Notes under the pieces: generated by a model
Database searches by the model: none
What the model saw: the letters and a program-made list of their open reading frames with translations, nothing else
Told to the model about the DNA's origin: nothing
Shown: in pieces, positions 1-12,394 of the stretch
How positions within the stretch are numbered: position 1 is the first letter of the stretch
Layout: each line of letters begins with the position of its first letter
Assembly: GCA_009192285.1 (NCBI GenBank)
Contig: WBVU01000015.1
Location: forward strand, 744,001-808,000
DNA: 64,000 nucleotides
Source: Morchella semilibera
Lineage: Eukaryota; Ascomycota; Pezizomycetes; Pezizales; Morchellaceae
Direction of reading: 5' to 3'
Program-made: the position numbers and the translations under genes

Positions 1-2362
1 ACATCAACAACGTATAATAGCGCGTCAAACGCTGGCCCTGCCCTAGGTGGAGTTGCTGGGGTATCCTGTGCATTCAATAGCATACCAAGCTCCATGCTGT
101 GTCGACGGTTCGGCGGCTGAGTGGTTATGGGTACTGTGTTTCTAGATGCCATAACTGGCTTTGGAGTTCGCTGGTTGAGATAATATATTAGTATTATGAT
201 CCACATGAAAACAATAAGATATCTTACTGGATTGTGCTCATCAATCTCCGTCGCGCTCCCTTCGCCCACAATCCCCGGGTTTAGCTCCTCTGCGGGGTTG
301 GTGCTAGGGGTGGTGACACCCTCACTTCCCGACGAGTCTCCACTTCCAATGGAGCCTTGCCGTTTCCGCCCATTCCTAGGATTGGATTCATCGTAGTTGT
401 ATACCGAGCTACGCCCAAAGCTACGTTTCCTCGACACGCTCGCATCCCATCCTACACTGAGCGGCGATGCACCAGTGGCAGTATCCCTATTGTTATACAT
501 GCTAGTATCCCGCTGCGCCGGAGACTCTCGGGGGCTATTGATGCTCATGTTTGCCCACTTGTCGGTCATTGCCGTTGTGTCGGAGGAGGATCTGCTGTGC
601 CCCCTGACGAAGCTTGGCTGAGGCCTTCCAGTGGGTCCCTCGTAGAGGGTCATTGGTCGAGCTGCTGAGGAGCGTCGGACACCCACACGACGGGTACCCC
701 CAAATAATGGATTGGGAGCAAGGGATGAGGAAGGTGCAGGTGGGGGATGGCCAAAGATCGATTCGATGGATGGCAAAGTTTGGTTCCCGGGCTGGTTTGT
801 GGGAGACGTGATATATTCAGATGGATTTCCAGATAGGGTCGTGCTAGCAAAAGATGCGGTTGTGGGAGAGATAAGCTCACGTTCGAGCGAGCTACGTTGT
901 TCCCGGTTGATATCTGGATGCCAGGTACGACGTCGTTTCTGATATTCTTCTTCATCAATTGAAGAGTCAATAGATTCACGTCTAGATGAAGCATGGGAGC
1001 TTTGCATTGGCCATGAAGGTGATGCGAGTGGCTGTTGAATGCTAGACATCGAGGATATGCGACTATGTGAATATGAAGACATCGGATTTCTTGGGTGCTG
1101 GGGACCAGGAACTGAGAGCCTGCGCTGACCGGCATTCCGGGCGGGAAAGATACCAGATACAGATGATAGGCTCTGTACAGGGGAATTCAACGTTGAAGAA
1201 TTATTAGTGTACTGCCCGTATGGGCCTGAAAAATCCCTTCCCAGGGGGCTTCTATGTTCTGTAAAGGTTGCGGAAGTAGGAGTATTGATATTAGAAGTAG
1301 CCAACATTGGACCAGGCCGTGGTTGGGGCAGTCGCCAAGAGAATTCTTCATTTCGTGAGTAACTCACAGCGGAGGCAGGGGACTCTGGTGGTGTAGTATT
1401 GCGATAACTCTCAAACGAAGAGTTACTTGTATTGGTCTCCGGGGGGCTCTGGGGTAGTATAATTGGATCTGGCCTGGTTATAGGTCGTGTTGCGTCACGG
1501 CGTGACAAGAGCCCATTAGTATGTGGTAATGGTGGGGCCTGTGATTGGGCCTGGTCGCTAGTTGTTGGGTTGGGGTTACTCTGGGCTCTAGCACGGCCAC
1601 CAGGGCCACTCTTCGGGTGGCGTGAGTAACGTGAATTCGAAGAAGCCGCAAGTGAATTTATTGGAATGGGCTCGTCCGCGTGTACAGTCGAGGAGTGTTG
1701 TCGGAGGTTATCCAACCGGGAGAATGCACGACCACAGTGACAGTTGAAAGGTCGTTCACCAGTGTGTTTTCTGTAAACACAATCTTTATCAATAAAGGTT
1801 CAAAACAATTTAGTCTGCAACAGCAGCCAAAAACCTCTAGAAAACAGAGAGATATCAGGCCATGAGCAGCGAGACATAAGTAAGGGGAGTCGTGTCAAAC
1901 AGATCACAAACAGTAGGGTATGGTGTAAATCCTTGCTCCTTATTCAATAGATCTTTGGAAACCGCGCTCGTACCTGATATGTCTCGCCAGGTGCTCACTT
2001 CTAGTGAAAGAAAGGTTGCACTCCCCATAACCCTTACAAAAGAACTTCTGCCCCTTCTTTTTCTTCCTTTTTCCGGTTGAATCGTCTATAGTATCTTCAT
2101 CCTCAGGTGGTGACCCAGCCCTCTCTCTTGAAAGCCTCGTTTTTCGGGTAGTAGCGCATTCAGTTCTCGGCTGACGACGGGATATATTAGTCGGTGAATC
2201 GGGGGAAACAGCGGCGCCCGAGTTAGTTGTCGGTCGCTGTATACCAGGAGACCCAGTTATTGAAGGTCCAGCAAGACTGGATGATGTGTAAGCCGCTGAG
2301 CGACTCTGCGAAGCTTGGGCGGAGACCGCCGTGTGTGACGGGCTAGACTCGGTCAAGGGCAT
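1..2362 (-). CDS. C2H2 zinc-finger transcription factor, RGM1/USV1-type (3' end beyond the window)
   Basis: Likely nuclear DNA-binding regulator. Exons are complement(1974..2362), (228..1770) and (1..170), giving at least 700 residues; the stop lies left of position 1. The 203-bp intron at 1771..1973 joins two classic fingers exactly: C109/C115/H128/H132 ([13 protein letters not shown]) and C140/C142/H155/H160 ([13 protein letters not shown]), linked by KHTGERPF. That finger pair resembles yeast Rgm1/Usv1 and their filamentous-fungal relatives. A basic KRKKKKGQK stretch just before finger 1 could be a nuclear localisation signal. The rest is a long Ser/Pro/Arg-rich, probably disordered tail with RRRTWHPD near its middle. 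A 57-bp intron at 171..227 (GTAAGA, TACTAAT, CAG) is in frame and has no stop. The start at 2362 was chosen for its AATAAAATGCC context; in-frame ATGs at 2422 and 2560 are alternatives, the latter reading through a 20-bp G tract. Family assignment is confident; targets are unknown. Confidence 0.85.
171..227 (-). other. In-frame, stop-free 57-bp intron of the zinc-finger gene
   Basis: The intron has a GTAAGA donor, a TACTAAT branch site and a CAACCAG acceptor. It is phase 0 and 19 codons long, without a stop. If retained it would add a strongly hydrophobic run ([15 protein letters not shown]) near the C-terminus. The splice signals are textbook quality, so removal is the default expectation. 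Confidence 0.8.
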
Positions 2363-3560
2363 TTTATTAACAGCTTGAAATGTGGGGAATATAGAAATGG
2401 CGATGTCGCTTCCAGTAGTCATCGTAAATACCACGATGGGGGTGAGAGGGGTGGGAAGGAATCGAAAGCAGTAGAGCTCAGGATCCGAGGGTGGGGGGGG
2501 GGGGGGGGGGGGAGAGAGATGCAAAGCGAGAAGGTCGTTGTCTTGTATTTTTGGTGCCAACTGTTAGTGAAGCGCCGATGCGGCTCGATCCAACAAACAG
2601 GGTTGAGAGCCGCCGATTTCCTATCAGAACCTGAATGACCAACGCTGCGCTCACGGACGGTAGAGAGCCTCGCAGCAATATGCTTTGGTCTTATCTTGTG
2701 CCCGGTGGCGAAAGAGGGAGTGAGTTGCTATGTAAACTAGATGCAAGAGGCACCGGTGTTGTACGTAAAACAGGATGAACTTGATGGGGGACAGATCAAG
2801 CGATGCAGGGGGATGCAGTCGCTACAATCACAGATTAAACTCGATAGTACGAGTGATCTAAAGAACAAATGTAAGCGGTAGGTAGGTTGGGTGTGTATGT
2901 ATGGGGGGGTTTGTGGTAAGATATGTATTGTGTGTGGGTGAAGTACATGTACAGTACTCTTAGCTGAGATGCTGGCTTTATCAAGAAGACAACGAATAGA
3001 CCCGGCCAAAGGCAGGATAGACAGACAACTGAAACTTTGAACTTACTCCTACTATGAACTAGAATTTCTCGCCTCTAGCCAAAGTCGACGAAGCACTTTA
3101 ATCGACAACAGGCGATAGTAAACAGGATGGGTGGACACAGAGAGAGTGCGAAGAGGATGTATGTCAAAGTGTGAGGGGAAGAGCAGGAAGAGACGAGACT
3201 AGACGGGTTCCTGATCGTCGGTGACTGCGTGGAGAGGGGTAGGGTAATAAGCGGTGGCCTGGCGAGACACGCCTGGTCTGTGCTGTTGGTGCTTGGAGAG
3301 AGAGAGGGGGGGGGGGGGGGTGGAGTGGCCGGATGTGACTTTTTGACGCGGCAGTACAGGACTATCTATTATTATTATTGTTTTGGTGCTTGAGACCTAT
3401 GTGTGGGGGTCGACCTGGCCTACTTATACATGTAGGCAGTCAGGGTTATGTAGAATAGTGGGGAGCTCTTTCGGTTTTGGAAAGACACCAATTCGCACCG
3501 ATACCCCCGAATAATGTCAAACAATTAACAGCTACATTCTAGTTTAGGACAACTTTAAGG
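2363..3560. promoter_or_regulatory. Upstream region of the zinc-finger gene, with purine/G-rich tracts
   Basis: This leads into the minus-strand start at 2362. It carries a 20-bp G run (2493-2512) and a 15-bp G run (3306-3320), which are C tracts on the gene's sense strand. Such pyrimidine-rich leaders are common in fungal promoters and 5' UTRs. No convincing TATA box or upstream coding exon was found. Function is inferred from position. Confidence 0.4.
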
Positions 3561-3768
3561 ATACTCGTTTTTTTTCCTAACGGTTTGAGGTTGTTTGAGC
3601 ATATGACGGTTTGACTCGGACTTTGGGGCTTAGGAGGCAAACCTGGAGTTTTTTAGACACCCTCCAAGCTAGGTGTAGTATTTCGTACATGTAGGTAAGA
3701 GTGGATTACATGTAAGAGGAAAGCAAGGGCATACATACATACATACATACATACACTGTGGTACTCTA

Positions 3769-3813
3769 GGCATACAGGCATACAGGCATACAGGCATACA
3801 GGCATACAGGCAT
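3769..3813. repeat. Octamer minisatellite (GGCATACA) x 5.6
   Basis: The 8-bp unit GGCATACA repeats perfectly five times plus GGCAT, a few bases after an ACAT tetranucleotide array. The two arrays share the core CATACA, so the octamer may have grown from the tetranucleotide by slippage. Confidence 0.9.
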
Positions 3814-6022
3814 TTGGAGGCTTGAGCTGCGTAATAATTTCTAGTGATCTTGTATCAAATAGAGAGTGAGGGCCGCAGGGGAAAGGGAGGGGGGTAGCAC
3901 CCTACATACATCGTAGTGCAAAAGCAAAATGGACTTGCCTGCTGTATGTGTATGTATGCATGTACGGAATGTCATCGAAGAACTCTAAACACCAGGAACA
4001 GGAACGAATTAGCAACATGACAGCAGCTCTGTCTAGATCTCCTGTCTGTCTTTCTGCCTTACATTCTGAAGGAAAAAAACAACGCGACAAATCTGGTCGT
4101 GCCTATCTCACAGTACTAACAGGTTGGCAACAGGGCTATGAGGCTAGTGGTTGGATGGCGGGAGGGACATGGATGTTGTGCGTAGCATACTTACCTACTC
4201 TAGCAAGTAGCGGGGTGGAAGCTGATTACCGATAAAGAACCCGACGATCACAGGCACATAATCCTTAACAGCTATTGCGAAGAGGGGGGGGGGGGCCGCT
4301 GGTTCTCAGAAAATGTTGCCTGTCTCCTGTCTCTGGTCAGGATCTGGGACCACAGGAACCAGGCACCAAAAGTTCCCATACGCGTAAAGTCAAAAAGCGT
4401 GGCGTTTGTTTAGTAAGCGCAGTCCAGTCACACCTTTATGGGGTGATATATTCTCAGCCACATATAGTATGGGTATTGGTACGCAACCCAAAGTTTTGGG
4501 CCCATGCATAGAGCCTACTAAATCTAGGTACTATCTTGATGAGAAAGAAGTAAGTATTAAACTAGCCAATTAGGAACGTAGACCTAGCTAGTTATGTGGA
4601 AGCCCATGATCGTGATCGGAGCCGACAGTCGCAGCTACTATCAGTTGTAATGATGATGTACCGCCATTATTCGAAAAATTGGCTATTCATGGGATCAAAA
4701 TTGCTATAAGCAGACCTGATCTACGCCCTTCAACCAATAGTGAAGGAGGTAATCCCTGGCCGGAGATAGCCAGTTTTTGCGGTATACTTACATGCATCCT
4801 ACCTTCACGTAGTATGCTATATACACCTACATGTATATATTAAGTATGTAACTCCCGGAGCCAATAAATTGCGTATAATATCAAAAAGAAACCCTAGCCC
4901 AAGTGATGTCCCATGATATGAACCCGGGCAGTAATAGCACTGGGATTGGGTCAAACTAAAAAGTATCTTTGTATAATATCTCTTGCTTCCATGGCTTATA
5001 AGCGCAAGTGAAGTATAAAGACGTAGTAGCTAAATAAGTGTAACCTAACACGCTACAGAAGAAAGCTTGCGGGTAGCATTGGTGTTGGCACAGAGAATCT
5101 TTCACTAATGGGAATCTAGAGTCTAGACAAGCGCCCTGATCCCCCCAAATTATTGATATGCATAATATATTAACTTCCGTACAAGGGTTCCAGTTTTCTA
5201 AGACTGATCCGGAACTGGTAACCTCCGGCACATCGCTTCATTCATATATATTATATCAAACTTTATAATTATATATATCTGCACCCGAGCAAGTGTCCAA
5301 GTACGTACTGTAAAACTAGTAGCCGTTAAGCATGATGAGTAGTGGAATGAGAATGTTTCGCCTAATCAATGGTGCCAGAGCTACATGTAGATACATGTAG
5401 TTATCACATAAAGCTTATCTGTCTCTCTAGCTAGCAATACCAATAACTATATCGTTATCAGAATAAGCTCAGAATTATGCAGACCCCGGGGCCACAATCT
5501 CCTAATTGACGAACCCAGCTGCAGCTAATAGGGCCAATGATACGTCTAACAAAAAAAGATACCGGCCAAGAGAATTGTTACCCTGCCCTCTAGCTCTCTG
5601 GACCTTAATACACATTATATACATGTACATGTAGTTCCTAGAGTAGAAGCGAGGCATATCATTGATTTGCAAATTTGATGTAGTCAGTGGAGTTTACTCG
5701 GGCCCCGCTATAGGGCGTGTGTAGCGGGTTATATAATATAAAAGCCAGGCAGTTTTGTATCTCTCTAATTATAATACACGATACTCCAGAGTATCTAGTT
5801 CCCTAGGATCGTGGAGTGATCATGATCGCCTGGAATGCCAGGTAGCGTAGACCGTCTGACCTGGTAGGTCCTTCTCTAATGCATCATAATTACGCTTCGG
5901 CAGCGTTGAAATCGGTCCAGTAATTATTAGTCCGCTATTAAACGCCACTGGGCCAGTAGAGCTACACGCTGGAAGTACAGCAGGTAAGCTATCCAAAGAC
6001 CTCAATGTTTACAAGTACTGGT

Positions 6023-6038
6023 TTGTCGACGTCGACAA
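6023..6038. repeat. Perfect 16-bp palindrome TTGTCGACGTCGACAA
   Basis: A perfect dyad with a nested GTCGACGTCGAC core. The same 12-bp core recurs at about 35991-36002. It could be a dimeric protein-binding site or chance; nothing nearby settles this. Confidence 0.6.
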
Positions 6039-9000
6039 CACCCATGGGCCCATCCCATCGACCTGCCAGCTGCAGGTAGTTGCGTTTGAACCGTGGCGCT
6101 GAAAGAGAAAAAAAAAAAAAAAGGGCTATCTTGCCCTGCTGCAGGTAGGCAGCCTCGGTAAAGAAAAAGCACTCTGGAGATCAGGAAGCCAAAAGGAAAA
6201 TGGTAGATATGAAGAAAAACGAACGTCGTATGTGGGTGTGTGGTGTGGGTGTGTCACGGGAAGCACCGTTTTTCGGCTGTTTACGCTAAAAACGGAAGTA
6301 ACACGAGGAAAGGATTGAGAAACGAACCTCACTCAATGGTGCCCGCAGAAAAGATAACTTACCGTTAACTACATCAATTGAGAGCTAGGAATCCTCGTAG
6401 TCAACCCATAGCAGCATCTGCTTCGAAAAATTAACCGTGAATCGTTACATACCCTAATGAGCCGGTACTTTAAATCTCAAAGCTACATACATGTATGTAT
6501 ATCATGTTATGCCCTTATGTTCCACAAGTTATGACAGTTGCATCGAAACTTTTTTGGCAGGCACCGGAGAACAGTCATTTCTAGGCAAAACTGCAGATAC
6601 TTCTACCTCCCCTGACCCTTTTGCATAGCATAGCATAGCATAGCATAGCATACAATAGGTACCCCAGAGCCGTATTCGCGCATAAAATGCTATGGTATGT
6701 GTGCTTTTCTATCCATGTAAACCATAGCCGCCTCATATTGAAACCCGAGCCTCCGGTACAAGATACAGGGTACGTTTCATACCCCATCGTGCGCGGTGCT
6801 CGCTGCATGAATCATACCTGCTATACAGTAGAGTGGACATCTTTTATTTTTATTTTGATCTTGCCCTCAACCAAGGTTGCGCGAATTCTGCTAGATTTGG
6901 TAGTGATTGCTGGTTGTCTAAGTGGGCTGCTTGAAACTTGGACTTTAGTCATTAATCAAAAGTTAATCATAGTCAATAATCGGAAGCTAAATTCTCATCC
7001 GAAAGTTTCGTTTCTATCTAGGAGAGGGATATTGCGAATAACCAGATTGCAAGCCAACTCGCTGGGCTTTTATGGCCCACAGCAAGTCGGAGAGCCTCTG
7101 GATAGATGTTTAAATACCCGTTTCGCTGTGTTCGGGCCAGAGTCGGCACCTACTGTAGATGTGAAAATTACCTCCAGGCCTCAAAGCCTCAAAAAGAAGC
7201 AGAAACTACATCTCTCTTGTTGGAGAAGCGGGATTCCATATGAACGCATGTGTGCCTGTGTCGCAACTCATCTTGCTTGCAGCATACACTGTCTGTCGTG
7301 CGCAGGGAAATAATATCGGTATCAAGGCTGCATTCATGATTTGTAGAAAGTATCAGTGTGTTCGTCCACCGGCCCGACACAGACCCCTGTCCATACATAG
7401 AGTAGGTACATGGCCAGCAGAGATGCATAGGCGGAGGTTCCTGCATTTAGCAAATCAACGATTTTCGGTATCGATTGTGTGTGGCTGGGTTTGGAATTCG
7501 CATGCGCGGAGCATGTACGAAGTTGCTGGCCAACTACCTAATCTGAAGAAAAGAGAGGAGGCTTGAGTACTTTACATATGTACCGTTACCATGCCCTACT
7601 TGAATTCGCCCAATAAAAACGACTCTGAAACTGGCTGGATGGGACCTGGCTATATTTTGAGCGGGGTCACGCACCTATGTGGTGTGGACGACTCTTTATG
7701 CGAGGATTTTTAATGTTCGCAGGGAAAGCCGATTGAAGCGCGCCTTGCGAATCATCACATAAAATCTGTATATGATCGCATTAAGTCCGCTTGGTTTTGA
7801 ACACGAAGAGAGGAGGTAAGAAAGATGCGGCGGGCGTGCAGGGGCAGGGCCAGTTGGTGGGGTGTAGGTGTGGGGGAATTATTACAAGGGTTCAGATTGG
7901 GCCTCGCACGCGAGTTTGTGTGCCAGGGCTAGGGCTTATTTGATATTAATGGTGGTATTCCGAAAAAAAGAAAAGAGAAAGAAAAACAAATTCAAGGCCA
8001 GAACGGTCCATATACATACATGGTTACGCCTACATATTCCCCAGTGCCTCTCCACTATTTACTTGTGACCATATTTTGGGAGTGCGAGTCAACATTTCCG
8101 CAACACAGGGCCGTTACCATATACATGTACTTCATGAACTAGTAACTTACGTGAATTTTGTAAGTATTCGACATTCACACCCCATCACTCGGGAGACTCT
8201 TATCAATAGAGCCCAGTGAAAGTTCCAGAAATGTTTGACTTACTATATAAGGGATGCTGATAATCAGCAGCATGATCGTTGAACAACCCCCCAGGAATAA
8301 CCCAAACTGTTAACCCCAAGGCCGACAAAAGCCCACTGGCTCAATAGTATTCTCTGTATCAATAATATGGCTATCAGTTCGGATTATGGAAACCAAACGT
8401 ACTCATCGGGAAAGGATCACTGGTCATCACTCGCTTGTAACCAAAGTGTCACTAAGTGATGTGTAATTGAACATGATATTTCTGGCAACTGCAAGCAATT
8501 TTCCGACAGTTGTCTCTAGCTGTGACGCAAAGGCTCAAGGAGTGAAGAAGAAGATTTCCCCGAGGACTGAGCACTCGAATCTCAGATAGTGGTGGTTGTT
8601 TGGGGGCCTTGTTGATCACTGTGTCGATCACCCGTAAACAGGTTTTTGAGGTTACTCTAGCTACGGTCTTCGCTGTACGTGGAGAAATTTTCGAACGCTG
8701 TGCAAATATCAAAATGACTTCTGTCAGCTAAGGCCGGTTAAATGCTGCAATATATTGACGTCAACAGGGGGGGGGGGGGAGAGAAAGACGTACATGCTCA
8801 GATGTTGTCGTTTAGCTGTGGCGTCTCAGCCGTGTTCCGGGCACTGTAAGCCGAATTCGCGCGAAGGATCGACCCGCATATATGATTTCCACACGGGCCG
8901 TGTTACTTATCACGGCGAGCTTCGCCTTGTAAGGAAAGTAGTTACAGCAAGCTTCTTATTTTTTTATCTTGTATTCGCCCCCACGGTGGAATGGACACGT

Positions 9001-10198
9001 TGCATCATGTGCTATCACTCGGTTGGTCTCGACTACCGAGGGACTAGGTGGTCGTAATAGAAAATAATAAAGATACATGTAGGTACATGTAGTTCTGTGG
9101 GTATAGCAAATGCTACCTCGAGAATCCACGGTACCTTAAGCATACATAGTGTCTTTTATGGTGTTTATAAGGTGGCGGCTTGACACGTCATTAAATATGC
9201 CTATGCTTCCAGCTGAAGAATTACTCATCATAGGTGAATCCTTATTAGCTTAGGAATAGAAGAACAACACTTTTAGACCGATTAGTAGCACACTTGAACA
9301 CCCGGAAACTCAGCGACCGGTTGAAACACGGACATAGTGGGTTTCATTTATCTCTACATCCATTTACTTGATTTGTCGGTATCTTAATTCAGTGCCTAGG
9401 TGTTAAGCTCTTCGTTAGATTTGATTGAAAGTTTAAATAAGAGTTGCAAGTGTCCTGGAACCGAGTAGTCTTCTAGATAAACGGTATTTCACACTTGTTT
9501 GGGTAATTTTGGGGCCTGAGGGCCCGTATCCCATTAAGGGGCTATAGAGACTAGGGGCGCAGTTATTACATACATGTACTTGCACACTGACTCTTGGGAG
9601 TTTTTTCAACATAAGAACCCTTCTAAACTTAGATTTGGGACTTAAAATCCAGCATGAGCACCGATATATGCCTGTGCGTGCGTGCGTGTGCGTGTACTGC
9701 GTGTACTGCGTGTATGTGTATGTGCATGTCTTGGTGGTACCTGCGTCGCAATAGACCTTGTATTGCATTTTATTTCCTAGTTGCAGAGGGGCTGACCGGT
9801 CTTTGGTGGGATGTCGAGATGAAACACATTGCTTGTAAAGGAAAATACCGAAAAACGATGTTATCGGGATTTTGGCAATGGGTGTGTGGATTCAAGTGCT
9901 ACGATGTGACACCTTTCCGAATTTAGATTTACATATAGCTTCATCATGACGTGTCACTCGCTATCACTCGTTGTCACTCGTTGTCCCCGCCGGCGTCTTC
10001 TGGTTGATTGGTTGATTGATACCGCCAGCGTCTTCTTGTCAGGTCTATTAGATACATGTCATCTTCTCATCGTTGGTCAAATAGACAACCTGTCCTCAAA
10101 TCATTTAATCTACAATACCTATGGCATCATTCATACATATCTACGGCCCTCTTGTTAAAGGGTCTAGTTACTCACCCTCGATACTCTATCGTTAAGAA

Positions 10199-12394
10199 AT
10201 GGACGGTTCGAGCTCTAGAAACCCAAGGCCCAATTCATCCCCAAAACCTAACCTCGGCCTTCCTTCCTCCTCAGAAGTAGCAGAAGAATGTTTTGGGTTT
10301 TTTGAGGATCACCGCGAAAAGGATAGATACAATGTTGTATCCACATCCCTTCGGCCATCTGCGAAGCCCTGCCTCCCGAGGGCCCATTCCCCAGATGTTC
10401 AAGATTTCGACATGGGGGACCCCACAAACGAAGGATCCCTCCTTGGAGACATTCATACCCGTACTTCCTCTGCTGACACCCGGAACCGCCGTTCACAGAC
10501 CGCCAACGCGCCAATCCCGGTGGAGCCCAACTGGAACAGAAATGTGAGGATGTGTGTCACAAATGCCACGTGGAATTCCACGGCGTTCTTTGCAGAGGGA
10601 GAGATAACATCGCAGGTGCTGCGGTATCGAGAGGTTAGAACAATAGTATATAGTTGCTTGAGAATATCAGCTATGTTTTTGTAAGTATTATGACACGATT
10701 TTTGCTAACCTTTTGTGATTGCTATGTAGATGTTTGCCTTTTTATCGCAGTGTCATGCCGAAGCACTCGCTTCAAACTCCTTAGACATGGCCCAAGACCT
10801 TATCCGGCGTGGGCAGATATCTATAGCCGCTATCAGGATCGCTGGTCATAGAACTCAGAGCTTCTATAACAACAGCGTGGCGCATGGGTGTCTCGCTCGC
10901 AATTCAAGTGAGGTTAGTATCTGGGGCTGGAAGCCATGGAGAGAGATGGCTATGGCCGATAAAATTAGTGAGCGGAGGAGAAAGAGGGCCGCAACTGAAC
11001 GGGAGAAGGTTAGAGAAAGGTCCATGAGGGGGACCAGGTCCTGTTCTGACACTTGTGATGATGAGATTCGATCATTACAGAATCAGTCCGATGGTGAAGG
11101 GTCTTGGGGCGGTGCAGGACTGGACCCATGTGCCGAGAACGCGGATTACTTTGACGGTAGAAACACGTATATCTCACACAGTAGCATATGTCGTGACAAT
11201 TCTAACGATACTTCTTCATCAAGCTCTAGCAAATCTGACATGGGAAGCGAAGGTTCTACAGGGGTCTCATCTCCAGACTTGGTGGGTGGCTATCTTGCTG
11301 AAGGTGAAGGCCCTTCAACAGATGGGACCAGGGAGCACGAGTCTAGCCTTAATATTTCAGAAGACCAAGACGCCCCTGCGAATTGGAAGTGGCCTCCACC
11401 GATTGAGCCTGAGATTCAGTGGCACCTTCCAGTCTATGATAAGGTTAAACCAAACAATTCTGTACTCCCCCAGAACGACAGAGGTATTGGATTAATAGTA
11501 CCCGAAATCCCTACTATTACTCATTGGTTGATGCTAACAGTTGTTATCGTTGCTTATGTAGATGACCCGGATCTCCGTGTTCAAGTTATCAACGAACCAT
11601 CTAGGATGGGGTACTTACGACCGTCGTCCCCAGAGCTAAGACTTACCCCTCAGATATCTCCAAAATCAGTCTCCCTATATGTTTTATCTACATCAGGAAA
11701 CGAAACATACGAGTCTAGCGTACCAACTGCGTCTGATATTTCTACCTCTGTGTCCCTCGACTCTCCAATTTCATTTGATAAAACAGTATTTGAACTTAGA
11801 TCAAAGAAACCACCAACAACTGATTCTAATTCGGACAGCACAGTTGGCGGCTCCAGAGCACGTAACCACCTCAGGAAAATGAGGGCTGCGTTCAGGTCTA
11901 TCCCCCTCACAAGAATACACTTCCCCTGGTCTAGCTCGGATGAAGAAGGCGGGGAAAGAGCTGTAGGGTTGGGTGAGGCGCAGACAGCCTCCACTGATTC
12001 TTCCTTCGCTACTGGCTCGGAACAATCTTGGCCACCGACCGGCAGCATTCCCCCTGGGTATGGCCTGGTCCCACCACCTCCCCCACCAAGAGAATTTATG
12101 CCCTACGTTGAATCTACTACCCCAGAAACTCGGATACACTCCCCGCATCCCAGACAGATTGGTACATCACAGTCACCGCCACACCCGGGCATAAGAGTAT
12201 CCTCGATTGACACATCTGTTTCTGGCTTTACCATCTGGAGAGGAATGCCGATAACTAGGCATAGAGAGAGTGATCCCTTAACTAGGACGGAGAAAGAGTA
12301 CCAGGAGCTCTTAACGATCCTCAACGAGTTAAAACGAGAGCTTCGAATGAGGAGAAGGAGAAAAAGAGGTAAGAAAAGTAAAGGTGAAGAGTAA
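10199..12394 (+). CDS. Unrecognised Ser/Pro-rich protein, 673 aa
   Basis: Proposed exons are 10199..10633, 10730..11483 and 11562..12394. The start AAGAAATGG fits a fungal context. Intron 1 ends in GCTATGTAG after a TGCTAAC branch site. Its donor is most likely GTTAGA at 10634, with GTATAT at 10646 as a same-phase alternative. The stronger-looking GTAAGT at 10681 would break the frame. Intron 2 (11484..11561, GTATTG...TATGTAG, branch GATGCTAAC) is in frame without a stop and would otherwise add a false hydrophobic segment. The product has a helical, more conserved-looking part around residues 115-200, a basic cluster (SERRRKRAATEREK), long Ser/Asp/Thr-rich disordered regions, a PPPPPP run and a Lys/Arg-rich C-terminus with a short predicted helix. 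I recognise no domain. It looks like a cytoplasmic or nuclear scaffold-type protein, without signal peptide or membrane helix. Confidence 0.65.

Larger units (their letters stand above)
3561..10198. other. Gene-free stretch of 6.6 kb with microsatellites and TACATGTA motifs
   Basis: No open frame here resembles a known protein or shows fungal intron structure. The longest (6687-7313, +) has no low-complexity bias or domain and looks like chance. The stretch holds an ACAT tetranucleotide array (about 3730-3755), a GGCATACA minisatellite, a CATAG pentamer array (about 6625-6652), a GT/GC-rich array (about 9670-9725), a G12 tract near 8767, and over ten copies of TACATGTA. Confidence 0.6.

Noticed and set aside
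171-230. C-terminal transmembrane helix in the zinc-finger factor
   Set aside because: The hydrophobic stretch coincides exactly with a GTAAGA...TACTAAT...CAG intron, so it is treated as intronic and only noted as a possible retention product.
650-1135. 161-codon minus-strand open frame
   Set aside because: It is an out-of-frame shadow of the long second exon of the zinc-finger gene.
6687-7313. 208-codon plus-strand frame
   Set aside because: No domain, no sensible composition and no splice context; AT/GC-balanced chance frame.
11484-11561. Membrane helix in the 673-aa orphan protein
   Set aside because: The segment is bounded by a donor, a GATGCTAAC branch site and a TATGTAG acceptor with matching phase, so it is an intron.
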